A DNA stretch of 64,000 nt from Lycorma delicatula (lineage: Eukaryota; Arthropoda; Insecta; Hemiptera; Fulgoridae): NCBI RefSeq assembly GCF_047948215.1, contig NC_134464.1:37519520-37583519 (forward strand), in the 5' to 3' direction. The position numbers and the translations under genes are program-made. Shown here piece after piece: positions 35,167 to 49,361 of this stretch. Each line of letters begins with the position of its first letter. Position 1 is the stretch's first letter. The notes beneath the pieces were generated by a model. The model worked only from the letters and a program-made list of their open reading frames with translations, had not been told where the DNA came from and made no database searches.

Positions 35167-36502
35167 AAATAGTTTAAAAAATTATCATTTTTTGTCATTA
35201 CTATTATATATGATTGTCTTTGTATATAGAAAAAAGTTTTTATCAAAATTTTATAATAGTCTGTTATAGTCTTATGCAATTTAGTATTTAAAATGTTTTT
35301 CTGATGATCACTTGCATATGATGATAAATTCTTATTTAATGTAAGATAGCATTGCTCAATCTATCAGTTAGGTCTGCATTAGAAAAGTTTGGTGTTCAAG
35401 GGCTACTAGAGAAAGACATCGTAAGCAGTAAGATCAAATGAATGCTAACCAGTATTTTTGTTGCTATAGTGAAATGTGATGCTTTTGAAATATTAGATGA
35501 ATTTGAGGACACTCTCACCTTGTGAGACCTGGCATCATTGTGTTGAAGTTTTGCGCTTGATTATTTTTTTCACAAGGATATTCCATATATTTCTACATAA
35601 CGGTTACTAATTGTGCCGTGGATAATTCCAAAGCCTACACTTTGTTGTTTATTAATATTTGAACACTGTAAGACCTGCTTGATGATTTATTTTTTAAAGC
35701 TGATCTTGTGGCTTTGAAATTTAATTTTGCTTCCCAGAATCCTTGCATTTCAATTTAACCTACATTAAATCACAAAGTTTCTGCAGTACAATTGAAATTT
35801 ATTAAAAGTAAGTCTCTGTTCCAAAAGCTCACCATTTAAGGTTTGACTGTGGTTGGAAAGTGGTATTTGAGGATATAGTTTCCTCCACTTATCATTATCA
35901 TTACTTAGTAGAGGCTGTTCAGATTCAGTTTCATTTCATGTTATTAAAAATTATTAAAAAGTACTTTGAAATATAAAGGTCTTTCGATCAGCTGCACACA
36001 GCTCCTTTCAGATGCACTGAGCTCCGAATGGCTCACACAGTTCCAGCAGCTTCACTCTGCTCCTTCCTACTATAGAAATGAGCTATTGTTCTAATGTAAG
36101 TCGGTCTTTTGCTAGCCTTCATGGAGTCAACATAATATTACATAAAAGGTTCAATTATAAGTTCAGTGGTATTATATACAAATTGACAAGTACAATAATA
36201 TTATATATATTTATATATACACTTTACATATCCAATAAAAATAATTAAATATAAACTACAAAGGCTTTATTTATTCATGAACCAGCAATAATAAAGGATT
36301 AGAATAATTACATCTAATCAAGGTATGACACCAAGATGACTGTTATTTGACAGAGGCATTTCCTATATAAATTATTTTATTTTTTAAATTGTTTTCTCCT
36401 AAAAATATTTTTTTCCTTCAACTTTACATTACTTCTTCAAACACATAATATAGTTTGACATTAATAATACTAGTAATTGTTTATTTTATTTTTTTTTTTC
36501 AG
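34709..36502. other. Intron, about 1.8 kb
   Basis: Includes the second copy of the local direct repeat. The region 35390-35930 is slightly less AT-rich and may be an old transposon, but I could not name it. Confidence 0.55.
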
Positions 36503-36573
36503 TGAAAATTTCATACATGCAATTACAGCTTCACCTCGAAGAGGTTTAATGTCACAGAAAAAAAGTACTAAAG
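36503..36573 (+). CDS. Shugoshin-like gene, seventh visible exon
   Basis: A 71-nt exon with a long T-tract and CAG acceptor (36500-36502) and a GTAACT donor (36574). It completes a Cys codon and reads ENFIHAITASPRRGLMSQKK then STK. The SPRR site is a possible Cdk target (inference). It ends one base into a codon. Confidence 0.7.
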
Positions 36574-38154
36574 GTAACTTCTAACTGTAAAAGTATGTAA
36601 TAGTTAATATCCAGTAAATCTTTAGTTAAATGAATCTCTGTTGTCTGAACTATTTTTGTAATTTGTGTATTATTAATATATTATATTCTTATTTTATTTT
36701 CTGTGGAGCCAGTTTGCTCCACATTGAAAAAAATGGGATAAAGGTAATTGCAAATTCCTTCTCTATTGCACTGGTTTCAATCATCTTTAAATTAACAATA
36801 GTCCAAGTATTACAATATTTAAAGTATTGTTCTTTTTTAAAAATGTACAGTTCTTCAAATCCATTCCCAAGTTGTAAACTTTTATACAAGCATATGATGT
36901 ACTATAGTAGATATCTTAGCTACTAAATTACAGCAGTGTTCAATAAATTTTATTCTGCAGTAAGAACACTTCAAAAATATTTTATGTGAACTTTGTGTTT
37001 TATAAAAAATATATTTGAGAAGCAAATATTGCACAAACCATTTTATCATATAGCATTTAATAAAAGAAAGTAAAGTATCAGTTCTTTAAAAATTATAAAT
37101 AAAGTTGTAGAAATTGTTTGTTACAAAGATTCACCTCCTCTATAGCCTGCTTAGTTAAATATTGAATCGATTTTAATAAATGGTGTTCATCAATTTGTTA
37201 TGAATGTAATGGTTTTTTTTTTCTTGCTTCATGCTTCAAATGTAAAAGTTGTTGAACCAACTGATAAAACTTTCTCAGAGTTTTGAATCCCTTGATCAGA
37301 ATGCTTGATGATTAAATTCACTTCATAAGCTTGAAACTTATGTAACAGAATATTGAACGGTAATTTTTTGTAAAAAAATTGAAACACTTAACATTCTACC
37401 TGAAAAAATGTATTTTTTTAAATTCACTTTCATTGAGAGGAGGATTATTAAAACAATGCTGGAAACATTTATTTGTCAATAATTTTCTAATTTTTCCTTT
37501 CAATAAATCTGTTAAATAGTGTTTGAAATGTAGACTAATTACAATTTTTCAACGGATCAGTTTATCAGCTCTGGTTCACATCATTTTTTTGCATTTAATT
37601 AGTTTTTTAAAATTTGCCACTTGCCCTATCTTTATTTTTTAAGGTTTTGAGGCCTCTCCTCCTCTGCACCACAACACTGGAGATGTTGGATATTGGGTAA
37701 AAAGGATAGTTATTATGGTTGGAGTAAATATATGAAAATTAACATTTTTCATCTTCAGCCATTAAAAAATTAGGAGGAGTTTAAAGGTGTATCACTGAAT
37801 AATTAATACTGAAAAAAGATGAAATGATATTATCTACATTGATCAGAGAGTCGGTGAAACATTAACAAATAATTGTGTAATTTTTATTCATATTTTGTGT
37901 GTTCTTATATTAGGAACTGAGTTCCTGTTTAGTGAATTGTGGACAACCTCAGATTATTATATTTTGAATTAGATATCCTCTGAGAAATTTTGTGACTATT
38001 TATCAGAGTAAGCAAAGGGAATGATGGCTAACTAAATAGTTGAAAGTTACTAAATATAAGTTATGCAGAGACTTTTATTTATGAAGTTAAATAAACAGAG
38101 ATATTCTAATTTTTTTAAATAAATAATAGTTTTAGTTTGTTTATCTTTTTACAG
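36574..38154. other. Intron, about 1.6 kb
   Basis: AT-rich. The reading frames at 36630-36926 overlap on both strands and have no motif. Nothing recognised. Confidence 0.55.
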
Positions 38155-38293
38155 GAAGATCTGGTAAGCTTCGAGATTTTCAGAAAGAAAATTTGCCTGC
38201 AGAAATTGCTCCAAGCAGCACTACTAAACAGAAGAAAAGTAGGAATACATCCAGCATTACAGACAGTCGTTCAGACAATAACAACAGTAAAAG
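38155..38293 (+). CDS. Shugoshin-like gene, eighth visible exon with KEN box
   Basis: A 139-nt exon, visible residues about 436-482. The acceptor is TTTTTACAG (ends 38154). The donor GTTAAT (38294) is weaker than the others and is the point where alternative 3' exons are chosen. It reads RSGKLRDFQKENLPAEIAPS, then STTKQKKSRNTSSITDSRSD and NNNSK, ending two bases into a codon. KENLP (38184-38198) fits the KEN-box degron recognised by APC/C-Cdh1, as expected of a cell-cycle protein. Confidence 0.75.
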
Positions 38294-38789
38294 GTTAATT
38301 CTGATAGTTAATTTGTTTTAATTTGATACTTTTTCTGGCTTTATCGCCGTACTTAGTATTATATCCAGTTAATTACATGTATCTTATGTTACTGTTGTAT
38401 TATCTTTTTTTTCTGGAGCTTCCTTTATTTAAGGAGCATGAATTTACTTATGTGTAAATCTTCTAAAATTCTTTTCAATATATTTTAAAATTGCATTGTA
38501 TGCACTTACCCATAAAAATCTTATGTTTGATGTCTTTATCTACAACATTCCTGCTTACTTGCATGATTTTATCTGCCTATTTTGTGCTTGTGTGATTTAC
38601 TTATTAATGCTTCGTGTTTCACTGCAAATTAATTTGATTTTAATTATAATTACTTGGCAAAACTATGATTATTTATTCAAAACTATTTCACATTCTATTT
38701 AATGTGATTAGTGTATTGGTAACACAGGTTGACATCTTACAATTTTTATGTAATATTTTATTTTTTTTTTTGCTTAAAGAATAGTTCAA

Positions 38790-38925
38790 CCATGAACTCG
38801 TAGTCGAGCATGAGAATACATAAATTGAAGTTCTGTAGTGTATGAAAAATGTTATGCTCGACTGGGATTTGAACCCAGAATCTTTGGGTGGAAGGCTGAG
38901 ATGCTATCATTTTGCCATAGAGATC
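38790..38925 (-). mobile_element. Second tRNA-derived SINE family
   Basis: On the minus strand an A-box-like TGGCAAAATGATAGC (complement of 38903-38917) is followed by the B box GGGTTCAAATCCC (complement of 38864-38876) at normal tRNA spacing. A short unrelated tail follows. The missing acceptor-stem pairing and the tail argue against a working tRNA gene. The head differs from that of the SINE at 22307. Confidence 0.65.
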
Positions 38926-41900
38926 AGTGAATTATATACATTACATCTGTGCTTTTTTTTTGGGGTCATGGAGAAATTTTTGTTGCCATCAACATATTTA
39001 TCTTTGTTATGTGGACCATCCTGACCGTAATTATGTTATTACCAGACTAAATGACATAATGTGAGAATTGGTCACAGACTAAAACTATAAGCGTAAATTA
39101 TTATTCAATTTTTATTAACATCTTGTGTTAATTACTATTAAAAAAATATTTATCAAATGATTATAATAAAATAACATTTCTCTTTAATGACACGTTCTAC
39201 ATGGAAGAAGTTCCATTTAAAAGGTTGCAGCTTCTAACCTTATCAGACCATTGAATAATTTCTACAGACTGGTGAATTTTAGAAAATATTAAAATAAGTA
39301 AAGGATATATTTTAATATTGATTGACTTCATTCCCGGACAAGACAGCAAATAACTTCAATGAATTTCTCACTATTTACTCCTTTTCCTTTTCTTGATTCC
39401 TTCCTTCCCATTTTTGGTTTTGTAAACATGAGTTTTACTTTGCTAGATCCTTCATGCTGACAATGCTGAGACTTTAATAGCAGAACCAGTCAATTCTTGA
39501 TATTAGCTAAGAGGGAGTATCAGAACTACAGAATATGAAGGGAGGGCTCATCAATTTGATATTAGTTGTACCATTTTGTTCCAAGACCCCTCACTATTAC
39601 CTCTCCGTTGGGACATTAGTATGATTCAATTTTGTATGCCTTAACTCATTTCCATGGTTCCACTTATTTCCATATGATTTTATTTGACTGACTGAATTTT
39701 TATATTTAGAGATTTTATTAGGCATATTTGTTTTATTTTTAAATTATTTACCATCTGCTCTGTTGTGCAGATTAGTGGTAGAGTTGATTGATACATTTTT
39801 TAAACTATTTTTTTTTTTTTTTTGCTGTTTTGTTTCATTCAAAAACAAGTTACTGTCAAATTAATTTTCATAACACTTATTCAGTATTTATCATTTTATG
39901 TTATATGTTTCAGATTTTCTTAATGCGTATTTTTGTAATAAGCATTTGTTTAGTGGGTTTAAAAATGGTAAATATTCCCTTTATAATACTGCTGTTGTAG
40001 TACACCTTACCTTTCTTATTGATATTGTGGGAAATCAAATATAAATGGAAGAATAGTATTATCTATACAAATTATGCCTTAATTTTTTTTAGTACTCATT
40101 TTGACAGCATAAAAATCATGAAAATGACAAACATTTTTATGCCTTCCAGAAAAACTTAATTTTTGATTATAATGTTGTACTGTCTTAGTTATTTGGCTTT
40201 CTTTTTCTGACATGTTACCTAAACAATATCATTTCAACTAGAAATATAAAGGTTGCAAAATTTTTTGAGACAATGTATGCACTTTACAATTTAGAAAAAC
40301 GATTTCACTTAAGACGGCAGCAAGTAATGAACGACAAGAATAATCGGATATACTATTTGTGATCTTTAGTAAAACAATGTTTGCATTTTTAATAACTTCA
40401 TTACAGGGATTATTCATAGAGTAAAAGCAATTTATATAAATAATAACCAAGAAACATAATGACTAGTCAATTTTGTTAGAAATGTTAGAGGCAGCTTTGC
40501 AGACTAATTGTTGGTCTTGAGCATTTTTATGATCATCCTAGCCCACAGTTTATTTTTTATTTAATACAGACATCGTTTTCTGTATAATAAGCTTCTAAAT
40601 TTATTAAAAAAGTAAACATTCATGTACTTTATTTTAATGCTGATGAGAGTTGATGTTTCAGTTATGATAAAATGACAATAAACAGAAATAATAGTAATAA
40701 AATAAGATACTTCAGTAAAAGAAATGTGTTAAACATGCACAGTGATTCCAAATTTAATGTTTTACCAGAACAGTTAATCACACTATTTATTCAATAAGTA
40801 TTTTAATACTTTGAAATGAAAAATATTTTTTCTCTATGCTCAGTATAAGGTCATATGAAAAACATCAGCTATTTCATTATTACTGATTAGTTAAGTAAAT
40901 AGAGAATATTTTATATATAAGTAATTTGTATAGTGTGCATACTCATATTTACGTGTTTTCACCATTTTATTATAAAAGTGTTATTATATGTATGTAAGTT
41001 ATATTAAAAAATTATCTACTTGCTGTACATTTAGCGGATTATATAGGCCTATTCGGAATGTTTTGAATCACCTTATTCATCTGTTACCAGTCCAGTGAAT
41101 GAACAGTGACTGATGAAGTATATTCCACTTATGAAGTTCTTCAGTTTCATGAAAAGGTGGACATTTTCACGAGCTAAGTTTATGAGATAGGCAACATGCT
41201 AAAAAAATTCTCATTTTAAAGTTTCAAAGAGTTAGATTGTCTGGAAAAATTATAAGTCAGGTTTTGTGGATGATGATCACACCAGTTACATTACGCAGCC
41301 TGTCTTGCAATTCTGCATTCCATATGATCATATTAGTCATTCATAATATGTTTTAGCATATATTGTATCCCTTTCATTATAAACTTAATGAGTGGAACTT
41401 TTTGGACCCTTATCTATTCAAGTTAAGTAAGAGCATTTATTTTTTGGATTTTGATGGCAAACAAGGATGATGCTATTTACTTGATGGGCATTTATTTTTC
41501 GATATAGCCTGGGAAACCTGTCTTGTTTCTTGTTATATTGTGCATGAGAAATAATATGTCAAAAAATGTAAAGTTCTGTGCACGTGTTGATTCCTAAGCT
41601 TATACTGAACCCATCTCACAATGATTTTTGAGTATCCACGATGAACAGTAACACTTTTTTAAAGTATGCCGTAAAGAAATTTTTTATGGATTTCATCTAG
41701 TTTTAATGTCACTCCCTCCTTGGAATTTATAAATATGTTAAACAGCAAATCATCTGCAATGGTGAGTATTCAGTATTCAGTTCATTCATCTTCATGAATA
41801 TGCTCCTCTTCATTAAATTTTTGACACCATCATTGCACTTTTGATTATCCATAACGTCATCTTAAATCTCTTTATCTTTTAATGAAACTCATGATGTGCA

Positions 41901-43659
41901 TGATTTGCATTAAGGAATCTAATAACACGTCTTACTTCTTACATCATAGGATTTTCAATCTTATTTCTACTTTAAAAAGGCACAGAAATAACAAAAGCTT
42001 TTAAAGTGATGAAATTCATACTGAGAGAATGACAAAAGTTATTGGAATTAGCTGACCTTTAATTTGTCAGAATTATTGACCAATATCAAATAAATTCATA
42101 TTAATGCCTTAACACGTATCTCTTTCCTTATGACCTTTGTGGATGTTCAGATTTAATGGCTAGGTAGTCATGACCAATTAGAAACTTTGAACCTTGGAAT
42201 ATTGAGTGACCTTTGATGGTTTTGATTTTATTTTAAATCTGAAAAAAATGAAATGGCAGTGAACTTGTGAATATTTTACAGGTTCTGGTATAGGGAATCT
42301 TACCTTCAGAAATCATATTTTACTGTTCCATCTTATACACATACTTTGATAATTTAAATTATAATTTTAATTCTAAACATTTTTCCCCATCTGTGTGGTT
42401 TATTAAGTAAAGTAAAATTGAAACTTTGTAATTAAAAATTTATAAATAAAAATACTTAGTTTGAATGCGTAATTTTTGTACCAGCTAATGTAGTATATTA
42501 GCTCTTTATTTCTCTCTCATTAAGTTTAATGTATAACGAAACATTGTACATTTATATGCAAATAAAAATAACACAGTATTAAATCTGTTATTCATGATTT
42601 TAAAAGTTTGTGTTAACATTGTTGACATGCATATTCTCATTGTCGTACATGTTTTATCTTTTTACTATGGGTGAAATGACAAGAAAAGACTATCATTAGT
42701 GAATTGTAGTTCAAATTAGCAATAAAAATTAACAAAAGAGAAAAGGGAACAAGAAACAGCAAATATTCGAGCAAACTAGGAACATGGCAGTATCAAGGAA
42801 ATAGCGAAATTAAGTACCTTAGACTCTTACTTCTTCCTAAATTTATATAATTCAAATCATTCTGGTGTTCAATAGTGCTTGTGTTTTTAATTAGCAAGCT
42901 TTTACTATTCTTAGTTTTTCTCGAAGAATTCTGTTTATAGTATTCATGTATTCTGTTAATAGTATAGTACTGTAAGTTGTAATATTAGATGCAGTTTAAA
43001 AAAGTGTTATGGGGAATTTTTGAGCACACCTTTCACATATCTGACCATGAACCCTGTGTCATGTTTTTGATAGAACCTTGCATTTGAAGCTTCTCTTATT
43101 GTTTATTAATTGACTAATTTAGACATTTTATTTGCTTACCTACTTATAATTACAATTATTATTTATTTTATTATATATGTTTTCAATTGTCAGATTTCTT
43201 AATTTGCGACATTATGCTGCATAATTAATAGTTAAGTCTTAAATAAAATAACCAGATAATTCAGATATGAGGTTCAGTCTTAAGAGTCTGCTTAGACTTT
43301 CCTCTATTATCTCCTAGTCTAACCCTGGCTTTTCAGAGGTTGGAATGTGGTTGTTTTTACATATATGATCTAAAAGTATGAAAAGTTTCTTCTCAGTTTG
43401 ATTTATGGTGTAGGTACATAAAAAAATTATTTGAAATAGAAGTAAATTCTGTAAATTGAGACTACTACAGTTTTTTAATCATGTGTCTGCATGTAGGATT
43501 GTGGGATTTTTGAAAATTTGTGTGGCATATATAATTTAAGACCCATGAGAATAGTTCTGAATTTTATGACTTTATTTCCTTTCTTTGTATTTCAAGATCA
43601 GTTTGTGCAGTCTGTAACAGTGCCCATTGGCAGCATGATTTTCTCCTAAATTGTATATA

Positions 43660-43662
43660 TAT

Positions 43663-43695
<33 letters not shown>
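43660..43695. repeat. (TA)n microsatellite
   Basis: Two TA runs separated by TTG at 43650-43694. Confidence 0.85.
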
Positions 43696-46600
43696 GCTTG
43701 AAATTAGAATATTTGTAAAATGACAATCTCTGTTGGCATTTTACTGAACTCTTGTTATATCATGTTGTGTTAAGGTCATTTACACTCTTTAACAAAATAC
43801 AAAAATCAATTCAAAAGGCTGTACTGCATACCTTTCATGTGCAGATGTCTCATTCCTATAAACAGTATTGGATCAGAGCTATAATTTTTTAAGTTGGACC
43901 ACTTTCCTAATTATGATTTGTATGGATCAGGTCATACAAATAAAGTCCAACCTGTGCTTCTATCAATGTCATTCATGCTCATACAATTCATCTTATCCTT
44001 TTCAACATTCTTGCTATTCTTTACCTCTAAAGGTTATCATTTTGATATTGACTGGAATTATTTTGAGAATCTAATAAATGGTAGTTATAGAAAGAATATG
44101 ATTAGTGTATATGCAGTGTTATCAACAGTGAATATGAGTTTCAAAAATAAAACTGTCATATTATCAGCATTTACAATAAACGTTAACATTGTTCAGATCC
44201 TAACCTATATTGTAAAACTAAAATTTTATTGTTCAAACCCTTTCTATATCCTTACCTCAGGCCCAGTCCGATTCAGTGGACTATATTCAGGTTGCATAGA
44301 GACTATTAGATCAGGTATTGTTCTGTATGGAAACCTGATTCACCCTATTAGGAAATTTAAGTTTGGACAGTGACCAACATTACTGATGATAGCATAAAAG
44401 TTCCATTTACAGAACATGATTGAACTGGACTGAATTAGCTTCCTGTTGTGGTTACCTGGTGGATCAGTTATGCATCATGCAGTTGCTGGTTGGTGCCAGG
44501 TGATGTACTAAAGTAGAGTTGAATATCTGAAACCAGTAGTGACAGTGACTCCTAAAGGCTAGGTCTACTCCCAAAAAAAGGTCTTTTGTTCTTGGTTTTG
44601 AAATCCCACTTGTAAAGTTTTTTTTTTATTTTTTAATCTAACCTATAAAATTATGCCTTGAAAGAGATTAAGCTCTCCTTAATCCTTTTCTTTTTTGTTT
44701 ATTTTAGCCCTCTTATATGTATTATAATTTCAGTTTTAAGATTAGATAAGTATTTTTTGTTAGTAATATTTTTCTTCCTCAAAATCTTTAATCACTAGAT
44801 CAAATCCTTTCCTCCTTTTATATTTCCATTTTTGCCTGATGCCTCAAAAGCTGTCTTTCTGATAAAATTCTATAAAGTATTACCTTCTAATAATTTCTTC
44901 TATAGAATTCATAGTTACTAGTTTATTTAAATGAACCTCCAATAACTTTTGTAACTTTACAAACTTCTTTAGATATGGATATGTTTACAAGAAGATAACT
45001 CATTTTTTCTCACAAAGTAAAATGATTATTCCATAAACCACTAAATAATGATTGAAGAATGTGCATCATAATCTTTGTCTTTTATGTTTCCCAAATTCTG
45101 ATTTAGTACAGCATAATTGATCAACTATCACCAACCTCTTCCTGCCCAGGTTTATTAATGCGCATCTTTTATTTATTTATTTGTTAACTTATTGCTAGAA
45201 ACAGCATCTACCAATACCTCAACTATTCTTTTTATCTAATTCAGCATTCTTTAGCTTCTTCCAAAGTGCAAACTTGAGGAATTATTTTATTCCTTACATC
45301 AACATTGTAGTGTACAAGAATGATTGTACTGCTTTTTATATTTGTTCAAAAATATCTGATATTTGAAAAATTCTTTTAACTCTTACAGTTACCCTTTCTT
45401 TGGACATATACTCCAACCATGCAAAAACTTTTTTCCATCACTCTTGAACCATACAAGTATTCATTCACGTTGTGCTTATTTCTTTCAAGTTGTTATAGTT
45501 TTCTTTTCCCTTTTTTATTACTTTATAAATGAGAATATTGTATTTTATATTTCCATGAACAAGATTGTTGGCATGTAGATATTTAATCAAAATCAACTTA
45601 TATAGAAGCCATTACATATTTCAGTGGTTATTTTAGATATAATGGCCATTCACTAATCTCTCTTGCAGATTTTGATGTGCCTGTAGGACTTTAAGTAAAT
45701 TCTTTGAAACTATCTTTAGTGGTAAAATGAATGCTATGATGAATGTTTCAAAAGATCATCGATTTGAAGACTTTTAGATGAAATAAAAAAAATAAATCGC
45801 CGTGTTAGGTTTGAAATTAACTGGATTTTTAAAGCAGTTCTTGGTAAAATCAGCTATCAAAATTTAGATTATTATAAAAATGAATGGGGATGACAGTGGG
45901 ACTTTTTACATGCTAAACCAAATACAATAATGATTTTTCAATTTGACTGTTTTTGACAATAAAATGCCCCGGAAAGTTAAAATATTTGCATTAAAAAAAA
46001 AGAAAAAGAATATTGTTGTCCAATTGAGAGCAAAAATTTAATTTTTCTTTAACGATTTTATTAATTTTAAAACTATTCTTATTTTGTGCTTTAAAAAGTT
46101 AAAACATTTGCTACACCATTATTACTTACTAAAATTAAATAATGAACCATCCCCACCCATAAAAAAGTTGTATACAGGAGCCAGGAAAATGGTGATTTAT
46201 AAAATATTCAATTTAAGTTAAAGATTTAAACATATATTGCAATGCTACTGTTACAGAAATATTGTGATAATTACTTACAAGAGTCTGTTTATCCCATTTT
46301 TTTATATCAAATTGTCATCATTGATCTATTATTTAGGGAATCACACACGTACTGAAATTTGGTAGAGTGCTTTTCTAAAACATCTACAGATGTATTTCAG
46401 GTTGTACTCTTTAGTCGCTAACAATCTGTGGAAGAATGAAGTTTAAGTTTAACTTAAATAAGATGAAATAAAATTTAATTTTTCTATCTATTATCTTTGT
46501 GTTTATGATAATAACATCATAGAATCTGAAAAAAATATGATAATTTCTCAAATGTAGCAGTATTTTGATTACAGTGTTTTTAAAGAAAAGAAGATTTCTT

Positions 46601-46731
46601 GAAAACAGAAACATTGCATTACCATTTTTCCATCCACCATGCCACATTTTCATTATTGTTACTTAAATAAAATATATTAAATAGTTTTAATTTTTTTTAC
46701 CTTTATGTATTTATATTTATTCTTTGTACAG

Positions 46732-46798
46732 AATACCTGAAAATAAAGAATCTCCTCCGGCGTTCAGGATGGTTTTAAGATCAAGTCGCCTTCGTTAA
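46732..46798 (+). CDS. Shugoshin-like gene, short-form terminal exon
   Basis: Follows a TTTGTACAG acceptor (ends 46731). It completes an Arg codon from the exon at 38155 and reads IPENKESPPAFRMVLRSSRL then R and TAA at 46796-46798. An AATAAA poly(A) signal lies 29 bases on (46827-46832). The product would have about 503 visible residues and would lack the shugoshin box. Its last residues (MVLRSSRLR) loosely echo the start of that box (MTTRRCLRNR) in the long form. Confidence 0.65.
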
Positions 46799-46826
46799 CC
46801 TTATCTTCAATATTATATCTTTTATA

Positions 46827-46832
46827 AATAAA
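46827..46832 (+). terminator. Poly(A) signal of the short form
   Basis: A canonical AATAAA 28 nt after the stop codon of the 46732 exon, with T-rich sequence downstream. Confidence 0.55.
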
Positions 46833-47350
46833 ATATGTCATTTTAAACTATTTTTTTTTTTAATTTTATCTATATGTATATATATTATATTAATATATAT
46901 ATAATATATTTATTTTAATAGTTGTAATAAGTTTTATTAGTTATATCAGAATAAAAAATTAGTGTAACTCTTTTAAAATTTGTAATAAATTTTTTTCATG
47001 TTTTAGAATCACAGAATTTATTACTGAAATCCAGTCTTTACTTAGTAACTTTTCTATTGACCTTTTATGTACTGATTATATACAGCAGAAACTGTTTAAA
47101 CAATTATTGAAATGATTTTATTAACTGCCATTCCATTTCTATATCTCTAATCTACCTACTATTAAAATGATGTTGGTTGTTTTTATTGGAAAGAAGATTG
47201 GTCAAAAACTAAATAATGAATAAGTCGCTTTTTCTCCCTGTTCTTTATTCTTTTTCCCACTTTACTAGTTTTGATATACTTGACTCTTTTCTATTCTCAG
47301 CTTACAAAAAGCCCTAATATTGTATCTTTTTCATTTATTAAAAAAAATTG

Positions 47351-48047
47351 GATGTGGGCACTACATGACTTCCTTGTATGCGTATTAAATTACATATACA
47401 CGTTTAATTTTTAAATTAAAAGTACATAAAATTTTATTTCATTAATAACTTCTGATATTTTTTCATATATATATATATTTTTTTGTTATTGAATTATTAT
47501 TTATCATAATTTTTTTTTTTACCATTAGAGGTTAATAAATTATTAAGTCAGTATATCTAAATTAAAAAAAAAAAAAAAGATATGAATTCTGATTCGAAGC
47601 GATGTGCCCTCCCATTCCAAGATCCAAATATTTCATTAATTAAAATTTCATTTGGCTATAACTCTGGAACCAATGAAAATAATGTACCACGTATGTTATA
47701 TCGTTGAAATGATCTCGATGAAGGTTTATTATTGCAGTTAAGAAAAAAAAATTTTTTTTTTTTGGATTTTGGGCTTATTTTTATATGTTTTATATCAATT
47801 GCAATCAAAAACGGAGGTACACAAGTAGATTTTATAACAGTCCTAAATCCAAAATTTCAACATCCTAAGACTAATTGTTTTTGAGTTATGCGAGATACAT
47901 ACATACATATGTACATACAAATGTCACGCTGAAACTAGTCAAAATAAATTCAGAGGTGGTCAAAATGGATATTTTTTTCATTGAAATCTGAAAACCAAAA
48001 TTTTCACAATCATTATACTTTCTTTACTTCGTACAAGGAAATAAAAA
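47351..48047 (-). repeat. Non-coding repeat family, copy 1
   Basis: Inverted relative to copies 2 and 3. It begins (in + coordinates) GATGTGGGCACTACATGACT and ends near TACTTCGTACAAGGAAAT. It shares with the others a stretch describing GGTTCCAATG, ATTTCATTAATTAAAATTT, GGATTTTGG and a CATACATAC run. No coding potential. It is probably a non-autonomous element. Confidence 0.8.
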
Positions 48048-49361
48048 AGGCCAATAAAAGTATTAAAGGGGGTATTAAAAGTATTAAAGTAAAGTATTAA
48101 GGGGGTTTTAATACATTTTTAAAATACTATCATAATTTTTTTTAGTCTTATAAATAATATTTATGTTTGAAATAAAAAATCTTTTACATTCTTCTGTTGT
48201 TATAGAAAGAAAAAATAGCTATACACATTTTGTGATTTAGAAAAAAAAATGGGAGTGATAAGAATTTTGATATTTATAAAAATATTTACTTTTGTGGGGA
48301 AAAAAGTTATATAAAAATTTAACTTACAATTGCAATAAATCAATTTTTTTTTTTAAACTATATTTTATAATATTGCTTTTTGATGAAAATGTTTCTTTAT
48401 GCATTTTTGAAACTTTTAAAATTATCTTTAATGTGGACACTTTTTTATTACCATGTAAATTTATTTTGTACATGTTTTTCTTTCGTCTTTAGAAAAATGA
48501 TTTGCACTTGATTTTCATTATAACAAATTACCCATTGAAAAATATTTCTATATTACTTATCGTTAATTAATTTTTTTCACTTTAAAACACTGATAATTCT
48601 TTGAATAAAGGTGAAAAATGTATTCTTATAAAGATAAAAAATTATCACTTAGCAGAAAATGGCACATTTCAATGAAAATTTATATAAATGTTTTTTTTAG
48701 ATAATTAAGATGTTAGAGTTTGACAGTTGACTGCTCAACAATCTTGACATCAGTTTAATAGAGGAATGTAGTTTGTATATAAATCCTTAGGTTATATGTC
48801 TATGAATAGGAATTTAATTTCAGATGTTTGACGTAATTAGCTATGAATACTTTTTTAAAAAGTGGAAGAAATTCTGTTTGATAATCATCAAATAATAACT
48901 TTGTCTGCTTATGAAAAATTCACCTTTTTTAAATGTCTTAAAGTAATGAAAATTTAGGTTCAGCTCCTGTCTCTTCAAAAATGTACATTTTGTATTATTT
49001 TCTTTATTACAAAATTGATGTAGCAAGTGTTGGACAATTTTAACAAATTGATGGCATCAAAACAAAACCAATATTGTGGAGTGATATTTTATAGGATAAT
49101 GTTGAATTAGGATTCTCTATTTTTCATTTATCCTTCATCTTTGTTTGTCACTTTACCAAAAATATTCTAATTTTTATTTTCATGACTCTCATTGAATTAA
49201 TTATTAACTAATGCTAAGTGTTGTAGTACATACCTCACTAGTATAGTTTATGTAAGATTTTGTTGGAAACTTCTTTTTCTATTTTCATCAAACTATTCTG
49301 AATTATTAACTCACCTAGGTTAGAATTAATATGTAATTTATCTTGAAAAAAGTCCTGTATT

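Larger units (their letters stand above)
38294..46731. other. Intron, about 8.4 kb
   Basis: Contains a tRNA-derived SINE (38790-38925) and a TA microsatellite near 43650-43695. The stretches 38950-43640 and 43700-46730 show no supportable gene. The 159-codon frame at 43894-44373 lacks any motif. Confidence 0.55.

Noticed and set aside
35390..35930. Another mariner/Tc1 remnant
   Set aside because: Composition hints at an old element but I found no transposase motif in either strand.
36630..36926. 98-codon frame as a small gene
   Set aside because: It overlaps an opposite-strand frame of similar length in AT-rich intron and has no motif.
38840..38920. Working tRNA gene
   Set aside because: A and B boxes are present but I could not form a proper acceptor stem, and an unrelated tail follows, so a SINE fits better.
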